A DNA stretch of 64,000 nt from Pseudo-nitzschia pungens (GCA_037355855.1 CM074762.1:5642001-5706000), one strand, 5' to 3'. Counted from the stretch's first letter, positions 32,419 to 43,338 are shown. Made by a program: numbers and translations. Notes: a model not told the origin generated them from the sequence alone.

Positions 32419-34938
32419 ATGGACGAATTCGTGGTCCGGGAACTCGAAACGCCCTGCGTCTACCACGATCCAGAATTCTTGTCCAAGGACCGAGCCGATG
32501 GCTACTACGAGGCGCTCAAGACGCTGATTCCGTGGGAAAAGACGGCCAAGATCAATCGATGGGTCCGCTTGTACCAGGAAGCTGGCGGCAGAAGCGACGG
32601 CAACGGCAACGGCAACGATACCAATACCAATACCAGTACCAATGCGAACAACATTGCTCCTGCCTACGCGTACAAGGACGCTCCGATTAGCATTAGCAAC
32701 ACTGGTAAAACTACTGCCAACAACGACAACAACGACAACAACAACAACGACAACGACAACACGCAGCAATCGAAATCCTCCATCGACCCTCGAGACGATC
32801 TCACCAACGTCAACGGCTTTCCGGAAATCGTCCAGACCCTCCGAGAGCTCTGCCAGGACTGGTACAAGAGCAAGAGCAAGCGCAACGAAGATGCCGACGA
32901 TGCCGACGTCCCGGCGTTCAACGTCTGTCTGCTCAACTTTTATGAGGACGGACACCAGCGCATCGGCTGGCACGCCGACCGGGAGGAGATCGGCCGGACC
33001 ACACCGATCGCCTCGGTCAGTCTGGGCGCCCCCCGCCGGTTCTTGGTCCGCAGCCAGACGGACGGAAGGAGGGACCGGGCGTGTCTCGCGTTGCAATCGG
33101 GATCGCTGGTGGTCATGGAACCGGTGTGCCAGACCAGGTATCTCCACAGCGTTCCGAAGGAATCCGACGTCTCGGAGGGACGCATCAACCTGACGTTTCG
33201 GTGCAAGGATTTCTTTTCGAGCGGGGAAGCGGCGGCTTCCGCGACGACGCGAGGGGAGGAACTCCACGAGACCCGCAACACCTTTCTGGACAAGCTCGTC
33301 GGAGAGGGGACGGTGCCGACGACGAGTGCCTGGACGACTAGCCGTGCGAGTGGTGCGGGTGCAAACGTGGGTGCAAATGTGGGTGCAGAGCATCCGTCGT
33401 CGTCGCCGTTGTCGATTGTCTTTGGGGACGAACCACACCGCGATCACGGAGAGAACATCGACATCGACATCGACGATGTGGCGACGACCTCCGACCTTTG
33501 CTTTTTGGTCAAGACCAACATGGGGGCAGAGGGATACTGTGCCGCGGAAATCCGGGAACACCTCGCCGAGCTAGAAGTAAACACCTCCGACTGGATCGTT
33601 CGAACGAGACCACTGGAATTCGACGGATACATCGGCCTCTTTTGTCGGGGTGACGACGAAAACAAAAACAAAAACGAAAACGATGACGACGAGAAAAGCG
33701 CGAGCCCGAGCACCGCCATTGCCGTGCGAAATGCACTACTCACGCTCAAAACGGCTCACCACGTCTTGCGGTACCACCACCACTTTCGGCTGAAAGATTG
33801 CTTTCCGTACGTCCACAAGTACGAACCGGACGCCGACCTCGAAACCCTCCGAGAAGAGCGGATTCCGAAGGAGGCGCTCTACGAATACGTCAAAGACCAA
33901 CTCTCGGTGAATGCCATTTCGGTTCTCCCGTCCGGAGATGATGGCAGTGGCAGTGGCAGTGGCAATGACAATGGCATTGATGTGCAAAAGCTGACCTTCC
34001 GGGTCACCTCTGACCGGGTCGGCGGACCGCATGCCTGGCAGACACCGGAGGTCGAGTACGAGATTGGCGGGGCCATTGCCGAGGTCTACGGAGACCGCCA
34101 CGAGTGGAAACCGAAAATGTCGGATTACGACGTTCACGTGCGCGCGGACGTGATTGGCAACCTCGTCGTGCTGGCCACGCAGATCAACGTCCACGACCTG
34201 TCCAAGGGACGCCACTTTGCCCGGTACCGGAACGCGGTGACCATCAAGACCAATCTGGCGTACGCCATGATACGGCTGGCCAACGTGGAGGACGGAAACA
34301 CACTGCTGGATCCCTTTTGCGGATCTGGAACGCTCCTGCTGGAAGCCCTGGAGATGCACAATGGAAACCTGAAGAATTGCCTCGGCATGGACGTTTCCAG
34401 GCGGAGCGCCGACGGGGCCCGGGCCAACGCTCTGGCCGAGGGATACAGCGACTCGTCGATTTGCCGGTTCGTCTGCAGCGATGCCCGGTCCCTCCGCAGG
34501 CAGGTCGACGCCGACGGATCGGTAGACGCCGTCGTCACGAACCTGCCCTGGGGCATCATGACGGGACAAAACCAATCCGTGGCCTCGTTGCAAACCCTGT
34601 ACGAGGTGTTTCTGCGCAACGCCTGGTACGTTCTCAAGCCTCGGGGCCGGGTCGTCGTGCTGGTCCTGCGCGGCCTCCAGATCATGCGGATCGTCCGCAA
34701 GCTGGCGGGACGGTTTCGGTTGCTCCACGCCAACGTCGTCCGGACCACCAACAACCTGCCGTGCATCGTCGTGGTGGAAAAACTCCCCAACGACGTGGTG
34801 CGAGATTCCATCAAGGGGCAGCTCGCCCACCTCAACCAGTATGTCAGCGTCAGCCCAGAGATCTACAAGTGCATCCACACGGAGGACATTGACGACGACG
34901 ACGACGACAACAACAACGACAACGACGAAAATAAATAA
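32419..34938 (+). CDS. AlkB-like dioxygenase fused to THUMP and RNA guanine methyltransferase domains
   Basis: 839 residues in one exon. The N-terminal part (about 1-265) is an AlkB-type Fe(II)/2-oxoglutarate dioxygenase: FNVCLLNFYEDG, iron ligands His185 and Asp187 in WHADRE and His243 in LHSVPK, PIASVSLGAPRRF, and 2-oxoglutarate-binding Arg255 and Arg261 in RINLTFR. This is the ALKBH2/3 pattern. From about 355 the region FLVKTNMGAEGYCAAEIREHL begins a THUMP module (with TFRVTSDRVG). It is followed by a class I methyltransferase with LDPFCGSGTLLLEAL (Asp631 region) and catalytic NLPWG at 708-712, as in THUMPD2/THUMPD3/Trm14 m2G enzymes. The fusion suggests coupled demethylation and methylation of RNA (inference). 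Asp/Asn-rich linkers separate the domains, and an Asp/Asn tail ends the protein. Confidence 0.88.
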   Translation: MDEFVVRELETPCVYHDPEFLSKDRADGYYEALKTLIPWEKTAKINRWVRLYQEAGGRSDGNGNGNDTNTNTSTNANNIAPAYAYKDAPISISNTGKTTANNDNNDNNNNDNDNTQQSKSSIDPRDDLTNVNGFPEIVQTLRELCQDWYKSKSKRNEDADDADVPAFNVCLLNFYEDGHQRIGWHADREEIGRTTPIASVSLGAPRRFLVRSQTDGRRDRACLALQSGSLVVMEPVCQTRYLHSVPKESDVSEGRINLTFRCKDFFSSGEAAASATTRGEELHETRNTFLDKLVGEGTVPTTSAWTTSRASGAGANVGANVGAEHPSSSPLSIVFGDEPHRDHGENIDIDIDDVATTSDLCFLVKTNMGAEGYCAAEIREHLAELEVNTSDWIVRTRPLEFDGYIGLFCRGDDENKNKNENDDDEKSASPSTAIAVRNALLTLKTAHHVLRYHHHFRLKDCFPYVHKYEPDADLETLREERIPKEALYEYVKDQLSVNAISVLPSGDDGSGSGSGNDNGIDVQKLTFRVTSDRVGGPHAWQTPEVEYEIGGAIAEVYGDRHEWKPKMSDYDVHVRADVIGNLVVLATQINVHDLSKGRHFARYRNAVTIKTNLAYAMIRLANVEDGNTLLDPFCGSGTLLLEALEMHNGNLKNCLGMDVSRRSADGARANALAEGYSDSSICRFVCSDARSLRRQVDADGSVDAVVTNLPWGIMTGQNQSVASLQTLYEVFLRNAWYVLKPRGRVVVLVLRGLQIMRIVRKLAGRFRLLHANVVRTTNNLPCIVVVEKLPNDVVRDSIKGQLAHLNQYVSVSPEIYKCIHTEDIDDDDDDNNNDNDENK

Positions 34939-37275
34939 TGCTGACATCAACAACAACGGGGACAGCAATAACCACAAGAAAGAGTTTGGTGGAGGAGGGG
35001 AATGAAGGAATAGCGAATAAATGAAAATAAAGACTACGATAGAACCATTGTGGAAACAAATCAATCCATCAACAATCGATCGATTGGCCGGCCAAAAAAT
35101 GCTACGAAGTAGCAAATTATTTGCGTCGCCGTCGTCGTCCGTTCCCACTCTTGCACTAGAACGGTAGGTAGGATCGTTCGAGAAAGGATAGTGCGAACCG
35201 AACGCAATGCATGCGCCAAGTTTTTGTTCGTTTGTTTGGGTTTCGCGTCTGCTCTTCCCGATTGTACTGTTTTGTTTCTATCGATCCGGTTTGCCGCCAT
35301 CCGATCGCAATTGCAGACCCCCAAAACCATCATTTTCGTTTCGAATGAATCAATGGAATGGAAAACGTTTTTCTTTTGTTTGCCTAAAACTCCCGATTTG
35401 ATAGTAATGGTTAGTCTCTATGCAGGTAGCTATGTATGGTATTCAGGTTTGAGTATGTATGCCGCAGGGGAAGTTAGTCCTATCCTGCCCACCATCGCGA
35501 GTCTTAGACATGCGGTGCAATCGGTATCGCCGTCGTCGACGGGAAGAGGAGAGAGAGAGAAAGAGATTTCCTTGACGCTTCCCGAATTGTTCTGTACTGC
35601 ACTGTACTGTCCTGCTTCGTTTCATTTTTTTTTTTCCTTTTTCCTTTGCTTTGTTTGCTTTGGTCTATTCTATTCCACTTCTTGGTTATCATTAACTAAG
35701 TTGCGGGGGAACCAACCGGAAAACCAATGGGTTCAGTTCGATTGTCGATTGATCGATTTGTTCGTTCGTCATTCGAGCGGTTTGCATTCTCGTTTCGTGT
35801 TTCGCTTTTTGCTAGTTAGGTTCCGATACTCGGCATGTGTCCGTGCCACCAAATCTTGATGCATGCGTGTCCCATGTACGAAATGGGAACGATGAGGACG
35901 ATGACGTACAAGCAATACTGTAGGATGGACATGCTCATGATGGCGATGATGTATTATTCTTATTATTTGTGGCGATGCTCGGCGACACTGTTGGTCGGTT
36001 CAAGGGAAATCCCTCGGTTGTATCGTGTCGTGTCTCGACTCGTCGTTCACCTTGTCGATTCGTATGGAATGCCGGTGATTAGTCGAAAACAAAAGGATTT
36101 GGCAATTGAGACGTCTTCGAGGTTAGAGACAAATAAATGCTGCCGTACCTAGTGCAAAATCTATACGATCGTACAGGGCCCTCCAAACAATGAGACTACA
36201 CGTAGCGGTTCGGAATAAATAACAATGAAGGAATGAAGGAATAAAACAATGATGGCGACCTCTTCTTGACACGGTTCTTACGCACCAATAATGCAAGCAA
36301 CCAGAACGGTGTGCTGTACCGGTACGAGTCTGGTAAAAGAAAAATGAAAATCATGAATTACGTGGGTGCTCGAAACGGTTTCGTGTTTTTCCGAGCAGTG
36401 AGAACGCTCACAATTAATGATTTAGGGAGTTTTGAAGTGATGACGACACGGCAGCTGAGGAACATGCAAGAGTTGCAGTTATGTGTCACGAAACCTTCTG
36501 GTGACCGCAAGGTAGTTTGAAGTACGCACTTTTGTGTTGCACATAATATCACTGAACAAGAATGAACAGATACCGGTACGGTAGAATAGTTCTGCGTCGT
36601 AGAGAACATCAGATACAATAAATACCTCTGAGATCTATCGACTTTTTGTTAACAAATTTTGAAGTACACATCATGTTTGATTCATCCGATATGCGTTTAA
36701 TCGAAATACGTAGTACATTAAAAATAAATACCTACAGTAATGAAAAAATAATGCTCAGTTTGTCGCTCCGACCTCGGATCCAGAATCCGGTTGAGACCAT
36801 CACCCATTGCCGAGCATCGAAGGAAGGTCTACCGGTACTGTTGTCTTTATTATTATTTTTTTCGAAATATGTTATTACTCGCAGGTGATTTTCCGGAACC
36901 GCATATCATTTCAAAAGGTGCCCGCAATCGATGGAACGCATCCACAACACTTAGTATAATAATAGCACCAAGAATCAAAACAGTAGTAATACTTCGTAAG
37001 GATATTGCTTTGGAGGACGATGTTGTGAAAGAGGCTACGAGCAATACAGTTAGTGTGGCAATCCGAAGACATTATTGATTTATGAAAAGATAGTGCAACC
37101 GGAGCGAATAGTAGTAGAAGATATCGGCACCAACACGTGCCTCGATTAGAAACAATGCGGTACGGTACACTCTTTAGCTCGCAGGAACTTTGCGGTGAGT
37201 GAGCATCACCGTGATTGACTCACTCTGTTCTTACAATGGCAGTTAACACCAGCAGTCCGGTCCGGTTCGGTCCGC
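34939..37275. other. Long intergenic region between convergent genes, no supported gene
   Basis: The AlkB-fusion and deacetylase genes both end here. Open frames (for example across 35191-35859) are rich in Phe/Cys/Leu from TTT/TTC tracts and lack any motif. Microsatellite-like stretches and a possible LTR-end remnant near 36158 are the only recognisable content. Confidence 0.5.
36158..36189 (+). repeat. Possible diverged LTR-end remnant
   Basis: AAATCTATACGATCG, then GGGCCCTCCAAACA, resembles the LTR 3' end AAATCTACACGG, then GAGCCCTCCAAACA. The match is short and diverged. Confidence 0.35.
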
Positions 37276-39489
37276 TCACGAATCCATCTCCCCGACCGCG
37301 CCGGTGGCGGCGTTGCCGGTATTGGTGGCGTTGGCGTTTGCGTTTCGCTGCTGCTGGTCCTTCCAGAGCTGCTCCAGCTCGCCCACCGTCACCACCTTGA
37401 AGTTCATTCGGTGGCAGAGGGTTTCGAGCAGGAGCTCCAGCGCCTCGAAGCAGTGCTCCCGGAATCCGCATTTTTCCGGCATGTGGATCAGCGCGATGGA
37501 CCCGTTCCGGATCTGCTGGCCCAGGGTTTCGGCGAGCCAGGGCCCGTCCTCGATGATGGGACAGGCCGCGTAGGCGCTGCACATGACGTTGTGCATTTCC
37601 CGGCGGGCCAGTCCCTCCTCCATGGTGGTGGTGAAGCGTCCGTGGGGAGCCCGGAACCACCGGACGCCGATCGTCTCCGGGGGGGATTCTTTGTCGGTGT
37701 CGGTATTGGTGTTGCCGGTGTTCATGGCCTTTCGCTGCAGGTCCTCGATCTTGTGGTTGCACTCGTCCAGGGCTTCCAGAAAGACCTCGACGGAGGTCGC
37801 CATCTTGTCCATGGCCTCGTCGCGGACCCCGTGGTTAGCCAGCTCGTGGCCCTCCTTCAGCAACCGGATCATGTCCGGTTCGTGGGACGGCGACAGAAAC
37901 GACGAAATGACCATGAAGGTGGCCCTGGCGTCGTATCGGTCGAGCAAATCCAGGACGTCGGGGAGGCGCGAGAGATTCCGGTCGTCGAAGCGGCAGGGGA
38001 CGTCGTCGATGGTCAGAGCGACGTATCCGGCGGGCTCGGCCTCGGGCTCGGAGGAACGACGAGACAATTCCGAACGTTCCTCGTCGCCCTTGGCGGTCGC
38101 GTCTCGTTTGGAAATCGCGGAAGGAGAACCGTCCTCCGGGTGCGTGCTGCTGCTGCTGCTGCTGCCGTGTTCGTTGTTGTGGCAATGGCTTTCGCTGTCG
38201 CTTGGTGCTGTCGCGCTGTCCACGTTCTCGTTCTCATTCTCATTCTCGATCTCGGCCGCCGAGCAGAACCAGGTTGCGACTCTCGACGATCGAAGGGACA
38301 GAGGAGAGCGCGAGGGGCGGGTTTTGCGCGATTTGATGGTGGTTGTTTCGTTGCTGCGTTTGCTGTTGCTGTTGCTGTTGCTGTTGCGTTTGCTGTTGCT
38401 GCGGTTGCGATTGCTCGGCGGCGATTTCAGATCAAACCCAACGATGGTCCGGGGTGAATTCCACAGCGGGACGCAGGCCGCGATCTGGAAGGATTTCTTG
38501 CCAAAGAAGGATTTCACGCTCAGCTTCGTGGCGCTCTGCTTCTGGGCCGATCGGCGCACGGGCACCAGCGGGAGTTTTCCCTCTCGGATCTGGGTTTGGA
38601 CGTGTTCCAAGACACTGGGTTTGTCGGCGTCGGCGTCGGCGTCGTCGGAATTGGCATCGGCGTCGGCATTGGCATCGGAGGAAGACGCGGGGGAGGAGAA
38701 CACGCCCCCTCCGTCACCACTCCGGGTCTTGAGCCGGGTCCGCTTCCAGTACCCGTCGGTGACGGGGTCGCGACGATCGCGATTCTCGTTCTCGTTCTCG
38801 GCGTCGGCGTCCCCGGATTCGCGTTCGCGTTCGCTTTCGCGTTCTTCCCCCCGCCGCTTTCGCTCCTCGGAAGCGGCGTGCAGCAAGATCGCCACGTCGC
38901 GATTCGTGCGGCGGGGAGAGAACCGCAGGGGCTTCCAATCGGCGTCGAAGATTCCGTAGGAGATCGTTTCCGGGGACACCGTCGGAAACAGACCCATGCT
39001 GCTGCTGAGACGCCGGAGCGATCTCGGCAGCTTTCCGAGCTGCGGCCTCCCGAGATGAAACGAGTAGCCGTAGCCGTAGCCGCAGCCACCGCTTTTGCTG
39101 TTGCTGTTGGTCTTGTTGCTGTCATCTGGTGCTGAATGCCCGTTGGGTTCGTCTGCATCGTTTTCGTCTTCTTCGTCATCGTTTTCGTTTTCGTCTTCGT
39201 TTTCGTCTTCGTCATCGTTTTCGTCGTCATCGTTGCTGTTGTCTTGGTCGCGAAGCATGCCGTTATTGAGACTCTCGAACGCGCGGAGATCGAGCCGCCG
39301 ATAATACTCTTCGTTCTCCCGGATGCTGCCGCCGATCGTGACCGCCTCTTCTCGGTCTCCTCCACCTTCCGCCGCGACGGAAGGGACGCAATCCGCGCGC
39401 ACCGGTACCCGGATCCAGTCCACGTGCTTGTGTTGCTTGTGCAAGACGCCGTACACGACGTAGGACGATTCGTCACCGGTTTGCTCCAT
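37276..39489 (-). CDS. NodB-type polysaccharide deacetylase domain protein
   Basis: 737 residues in one exon. The N-terminal about 450 residues are low complexity (Asp/Glu/Asn repeats, Ser/Arg stretches) without a known domain. The C-terminal NodB homology domain shows motif 1 TIDDVP (Asp495, Asp496), ATFMVISSFL, motif 2 ELANHGVRD (His553), motif 3 RWFRAPHGRF, and a late IALIHMPEKCGF. Members remove N- or O-acetyl groups from chitin-like or other polysaccharides using a bound metal. In motif 2 the second histidine of the usual H-x3-H is Asp557, so the metal site would be Asp-His-Asp. No clear signal peptide is visible, so localisation is uncertain. Confidence 0.8.
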   Translation of the reverse strand: MEQTGDESSYVVYGVLHKQHKHVDWIRVPVRADCVPSVAAEGGGDREEAVTIGGSIRENEEYYRRLDLRAFESLNNGMLRDQDNSNDDDENDDEDENEDENENDDEEDENDADEPNGHSAPDDSNKTNSNSKSGGCGYGYGYSFHLGRPQLGKLPRSLRRLSSSMGLFPTVSPETISYGIFDADWKPLRFSPRRTNRDVAILLHAASEERKRRGEERESERERESGDADAENENENRDRRDPVTDGYWKRTRLKTRSGDGGGVFSSPASSSDANADADANSDDADADADKPSVLEHVQTQIREGKLPLVPVRRSAQKQSATKLSVKSFFGKKSFQIAACVPLWNSPRTIVGFDLKSPPSNRNRSNSKRNSNSNSNSKRSNETTTIKSRKTRPSRSPLSLRSSRVATWFCSAAEIENENENENVDSATAPSDSESHCHNNEHGSSSSSSTHPEDGSPSAISKRDATAKGDEERSELSRRSSEPEAEPAGYVALTIDDVPCRFDDRNLSRLPDVLDLLDRYDARATFMVISSFLSPSHEPDMIRLLKEGHELANHGVRDEAMDKMATSVEVFLEALDECNHKIEDLQRKAMNTGNTNTDTDKESPPETIGVRWFRAPHGRFTTTMEEGLARREMHNVMCSAYAACPIIEDGPWLAETLGQQIRNGSIALIHMPEKCGFREHCFEALELLLETLCHRMNFKVVTVGELEQLWKDQQQRNANANATNTGNAATGAVGEMDS

Positions 39490-40891
39490 GGTCGCTCGTC
39501 GCTCGTCGGTGGGTGTGCTTTGTTGCGCTGTCTCGTGATGTCTCGTGCTGTCTCGTGCTGTCTCGTGTTTTGGTGCAGGTTGTTGACTGGTTCTCGTTCT
39601 GTCTCGCGGTTTGGTGAATGCGTGTTTCCGTGCCGTTCCGGCTCTTGCTTTGTTTGGATCTACCGCACCGTATCTATTCTACATTCGTGTTCCTATCGAT
39701 GCGAAGCGAATCGAAGCGAAGCGACAATTCGCGAACCGGTGCTTCCGAAACTGTTATTTCTGGTGCCCAACGCGAGTTGTACCTTGCTGCTGTGCTGATC
39801 CTCGCAACGAACGAGATATATTATGACAATAGTATGGTAAGGCTCCTTATACGGATAACCTTACTGTATTGTGTATCGTTGAACAATACAATACGAACAA
39901 GACCTAGAGGCACCCGCACGATTCATGCGGTAACCTTATCTTACAATACGATGGGTCAAAACCCGTTCCGTTTTTTTTTGGGACCGCGGCATTCATTTTG
40001 TTGAGGGGGGTTTCGATCTCTTCGTGTCGCGCATTACAGTAAGGTTACCGTACAGGTAAGTTAGCCTACGGTACCGTAATTACCGTAACCGTACGATACC
40101 GGTAAGCCTTACAACAGTTCAATGGAGGTAATTACGGTATCATGATTCTTTTCCGGCCGTCGTCCCGTCTGCCGATCGATTGCTATTTATCGTTTTGCTG
40201 TTTGTGATATTTTTTGTTTTTTTTGTATTCTCTCCACAGCTAATCCGGCTAAGGTTACGCCGGCGTTTCTCACGGGAAAATTCCAGGTTTCACGGAACCA
40301 GTGAAAACGGGATTCACTGAGAGAGATTCCCCTAGTTCCCTGGAGGTGCATTTCGATTTTTAGATGAAATTCCTCTGAACCCCTTCATTTTTCAAGGGAG
40401 GTCCCGATACTTAAAAGTAAAAATGTCAAAAAGTATCAGCGATTTTCAGTAATTAGGCACATACAATCTAAGTATTAAAATATAGGTGCACTAAGTAAAA
40501 ACTTTGAATTTAAGCACCAAAAATAAGGTGCACACCGGAAAATGGTAAAAAATTATGAAAAACAAACAGCTCGTCACAAAAACAAAGCAACAAAGCGAAA
40601 AACAAAGCAAAGCGAAAAACTGTTTCGAATCAAGAACGTAAAAGTACCTGTACGGTTGGTTGTATTTCTTTTCTCAGGGGTACGTTTGGTTGTATTTCTT
40701 TTCTCTGTATTTCTTTCCTCCATACTTTCTCCGTACTCTACTATATCGTGACTAACACGGCGCTCCTCCTCTATTTTTACTCATCGAACGCACCGATCGA
40801 CAATCGAACGTTTGAACGTTAATCGACGATTGAACACTAATCGACGATTTAATCGAACGTTGTTGCTGTTTGCACAGACGTCAGCTGAACA
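39490..40891. other. Intergenic region, no supported gene
   Basis: It contains CTGTCTCGTG pentameric repeats (39530-39570), a dense patch of GGTTACC/TACCGGTA motifs (40035-40110), and AATCGAACGTT-type short repeats (40795-40860) just before the RusA-like gene. The 40250-40500 stretch shows no feature I recognise. Confidence 0.5.
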
Positions 40892-41470
40892 ATGGCTCCT
40901 ACCACACGATCCCAAGCAAATCCACCTCACTTTGATACCATGAAGTCTAGTATGCCCTTCAAAAGAAACGCTGATGAACTTGCAATCACTGTTGCTGGTC
41001 GACCACAGTCAATCAAACGAACGGGTGGTCAAAGCGGAAAGACCTACAGATTCAATACACAGAAGAAGCTTCAGAAAGAATTTGTTGCTGCTACTATCTC
41101 CAAAGCACAAACGTTGCGTGGCTTCTCCCCAAAATCCTTTGGAAGAAGCAACATCAAAGTTACAGCTGAGTTTGTTTTTCCTCTCAAGAATGGCAATATC
41201 CAGAACGATGTTGACAACCTGGCAAAATTCCTCTTGGATTCTTTTCAACTGAAAGACAAGAATGGAGTCTCTCTCTGTAACAACGATCGGCAAGTTGTTA
41301 GGCTTGCTGTCTCAAAAATGTATGGAATCAACTGCGGTGAAGGCCTTACAATGTTTCGCATCAAGAAAACTACTGAGGAAGCACCCAAAAACTATCGTCC
41401 ATTCTGGGTGAACGATGATGATAATAATGACAGCAGTGTCAACTCTCAGGATGTAATTGACTTGACTTGA
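40892..41470 (+). CDS. RusA-like Holliday-junction-resolvase family protein
   Basis: 192 residues. The core matches the RusA family: FPLKNGNIQNDVDNLAKFLLDSF, then GVSLCNNDRQVVRLAVSK. The three expected catalytic acids are Asp106 and Asp108 in DVDN and Asp132 in NNDRQVV, in the spacing of E. coli RusA (D-x-DN and DD-x-QV). RusA enzymes cut four-way DNA junctions and are typical of phages and bacteria. Here the protein has an extra N-terminal basic region (MAPTTRSQ...) and an acidic Asp/Asn/Ser tail ending DVIDLT. It lies next to a repeat-dense block with a decayed retroelement, so it may be mobile-element cargo or a domesticated gene. Assignment is by motif. Confidence 0.72.
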   Translation: MAPTTRSQANPPHFDTMKSSMPFKRNADELAITVAGRPQSIKRTGGQSGKTYRFNTQKKLQKEFVAATISKAQTLRGFSPKSFGRSNIKVTAEFVFPLKNGNIQNDVDNLAKFLLDSFQLKDKNGVSLCNNDRQVVRLAVSKMYGINCGEGLTMFRIKKTTEEAPKNYRPFWVNDDDNNDSSVNSQDVIDLT

Positions 41471-42931
41471 CGTTGGACAGCACTTCTTTGTAAAAGAATT
41501 AACTACTTTTTGTGTTGTTGTCACCATTGACGTCATTTGCGTTGCTGTCATTCGCGTTCGACGTTGCTATCATTCGCATTCGCGTTGCTGTTGTTTGTGT
41601 CACACTGTTATTTGCATTTCTGTTCGCGTTGCCGTTTGCGATGTTTGCGGCATTCGTGTGGCCGTTCATGTTGCTGTTTGCGTTGTTTGCGTTTCTGTTT
41701 GCGTTTCTGTTGCTATCTGCGTTGCTGTATACGCGGTTGCTGTGGCGCCTTGTTTGGCATTGTCGTCGTTCAAGTTGCTGTTGCTTTTGTTTGAATCGGC
41801 GTTGCTGTTGTTTGTGTTGCAACTATTGTTGCTGTTGAATACGTCGACGCTGTTGCTGCTGCTATGGCGCTTTGTTTGGCATTGGCAATGTCATTGTCAT
41901 TGTCGTTGTCAGCACTTGTAATTATTCAAGTTGCTGTTGCTGTTGTCTGTGTTGCTGTTGTTTGTGTTGCTGTTTGGGTTGTTTTGCATCGTTGTTGACG
42001 TTGTTGTTGTTGTCGTCGTCGTCGTTGTTGTCACTGTTGACGTTGCAGTTGTGGGCAGTTCCTCTGTGGACAGTTCTGCGGTCACTGTTGTTATTCCGGT
42101 TGAACACACGTATCAATTGACATTTCGATCTGCGGTTCCAGCGTTTCGATTGGCGTTTCCGTTGTTTGCAGTGTTTCCATTGTTCTTTGCAGCGTTTGGT
42201 TGCTGTTGCTGTTGTTGTTGTTGTTTGCGTTGTTGTTGCTGTTGTTGTCAGCGTTACGGTTGTTGTTGTTGTTGTTGCTGCTGCTGTTGAATGTTGTTGT
42301 ATGAATCCATCGACCGACTGCTGTTTGATTCAAACAAATCCTCCATTGACAGACAAACTAAGACGCTGTTTGATTGAAACAAATCCATTGACCGACAAAG
42401 CGAATCGAACTGTTGGCTTTGCGGAGGCTGGCAACAGTCACCACAGTGTTGTCAGGATTGGTATGATTGGTTGTGGTGTTTTGATTGCTTGCAGCGTTCT
42501 GATTGCTTGTTGCGTTTTGATTGGCAGTTTGAACCGTGATTCCAGCGTTTTGATCAGCATTTTGCATAGAGTGGCAACAGTGCCAATGCCATTTACATTG
42601 TTGTGATCAGCGATTTGATCAGCGATTTGATCTGCATCTTGATCAGCGTTTTGATCTGCGTTTTGATCGGCGTTTTGTTGATCGGCGTTTTGATCAGCAA
42701 TTTCATTGCTGCTGATGATGTTGTTGTTGTTGATCCCATTGATTCCAGCATTCCTGTTTGCATTGGTGCTGCTGCTTGCAATCCTGTTTCGAAATCAATT
42801 TCGTGTGGCGTAAGATCTGTTCTCAGCCGTTCAGCCCGATCGATCAATCCATTGTAAGTCATGTCGTTATCCGTTGTAGCCTGTTTCAGCTCTTTCGTAT
42901 AGCGTATCGCGATTCCTTCCATTTGGCTCAT
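41471..42931. repeat. GTT/GCT-rich low-complexity block
   Basis: Almost the whole stretch is built from GTTGCTGTTGTTTGTGTTGC-like and ATTCGCGTTGC-like repeats, then TTTGATCAGCGATTTGATC repeats (42600-42700). On the minus strand these translate as Gln/Asn-rich frames. One frame, 42931-42593, begins with non-repetitive sequence (MSQMEGIAIRYTKELKQATT) before running into repeats and could be a degraded coding remnant. No intact gene is supported. Confidence 0.6.
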
Positions 42932-43038
42932 CCAGTATCGCTTCTGTAAATTGTTCCGTATCCTATCGCCGCATATAGCGTATCGCGATTCCTTCCATTT
43001 GGCTCATCCAGTATCGCTTCTGTAAATTGTTCCGTATA
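42899..43038. repeat. 76-bp-spaced direct duplication
   Basis: ATAGCGTATCGCGATTCC ... GCTTCTGTAAATTGTTCCGTAT occurs twice (from 42899 and from 42975), adjacent copies with almost no change. Confidence 0.8.
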
Positions 43039-43338
43039 TATTCCGTATCCTCTTCCGTCTCCTATCGCCGCATCCTGCGTCTGTTGCTCTGCTCGTATCA
43101 GTTATCTGCTTGCTTCTGTGCTCGCTTCTGCGCTCTGCTCTGCTCGTATCAATTATCTGCTTGCTTCTGCTCTATGTATCTTTCATTGCTCGCTTCGTTA
43201 ATTCCGTATCCTGCTTTGTTAATTGACGCCTTTCAATATTCAACGTATCCATTGAATCATCAAATCATCAAATCACTCATCATTCCATTATCCATTGAAT
43301 CATCAAATCAAATCATAAAAACATCTCACTACCCTGAT

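Noticed and set aside
35191..35859. 222-codon frame
   Set aside because: Composition follows TTT/TTC/CGT tracts, with no motif and no splice partner.
37411..38959. Long plus-strand frames opposite the polysaccharide deacetylase
   Set aside because: The minus strand holds the NodB motifs; the antisense frames are GC-rich shadows and repeat translations.
41512..42290. Hydrophobic Leu/Val/Cys-rich plus-strand frames
   Set aside because: They arise from GTTGCTGTT-type repeats in every frame.
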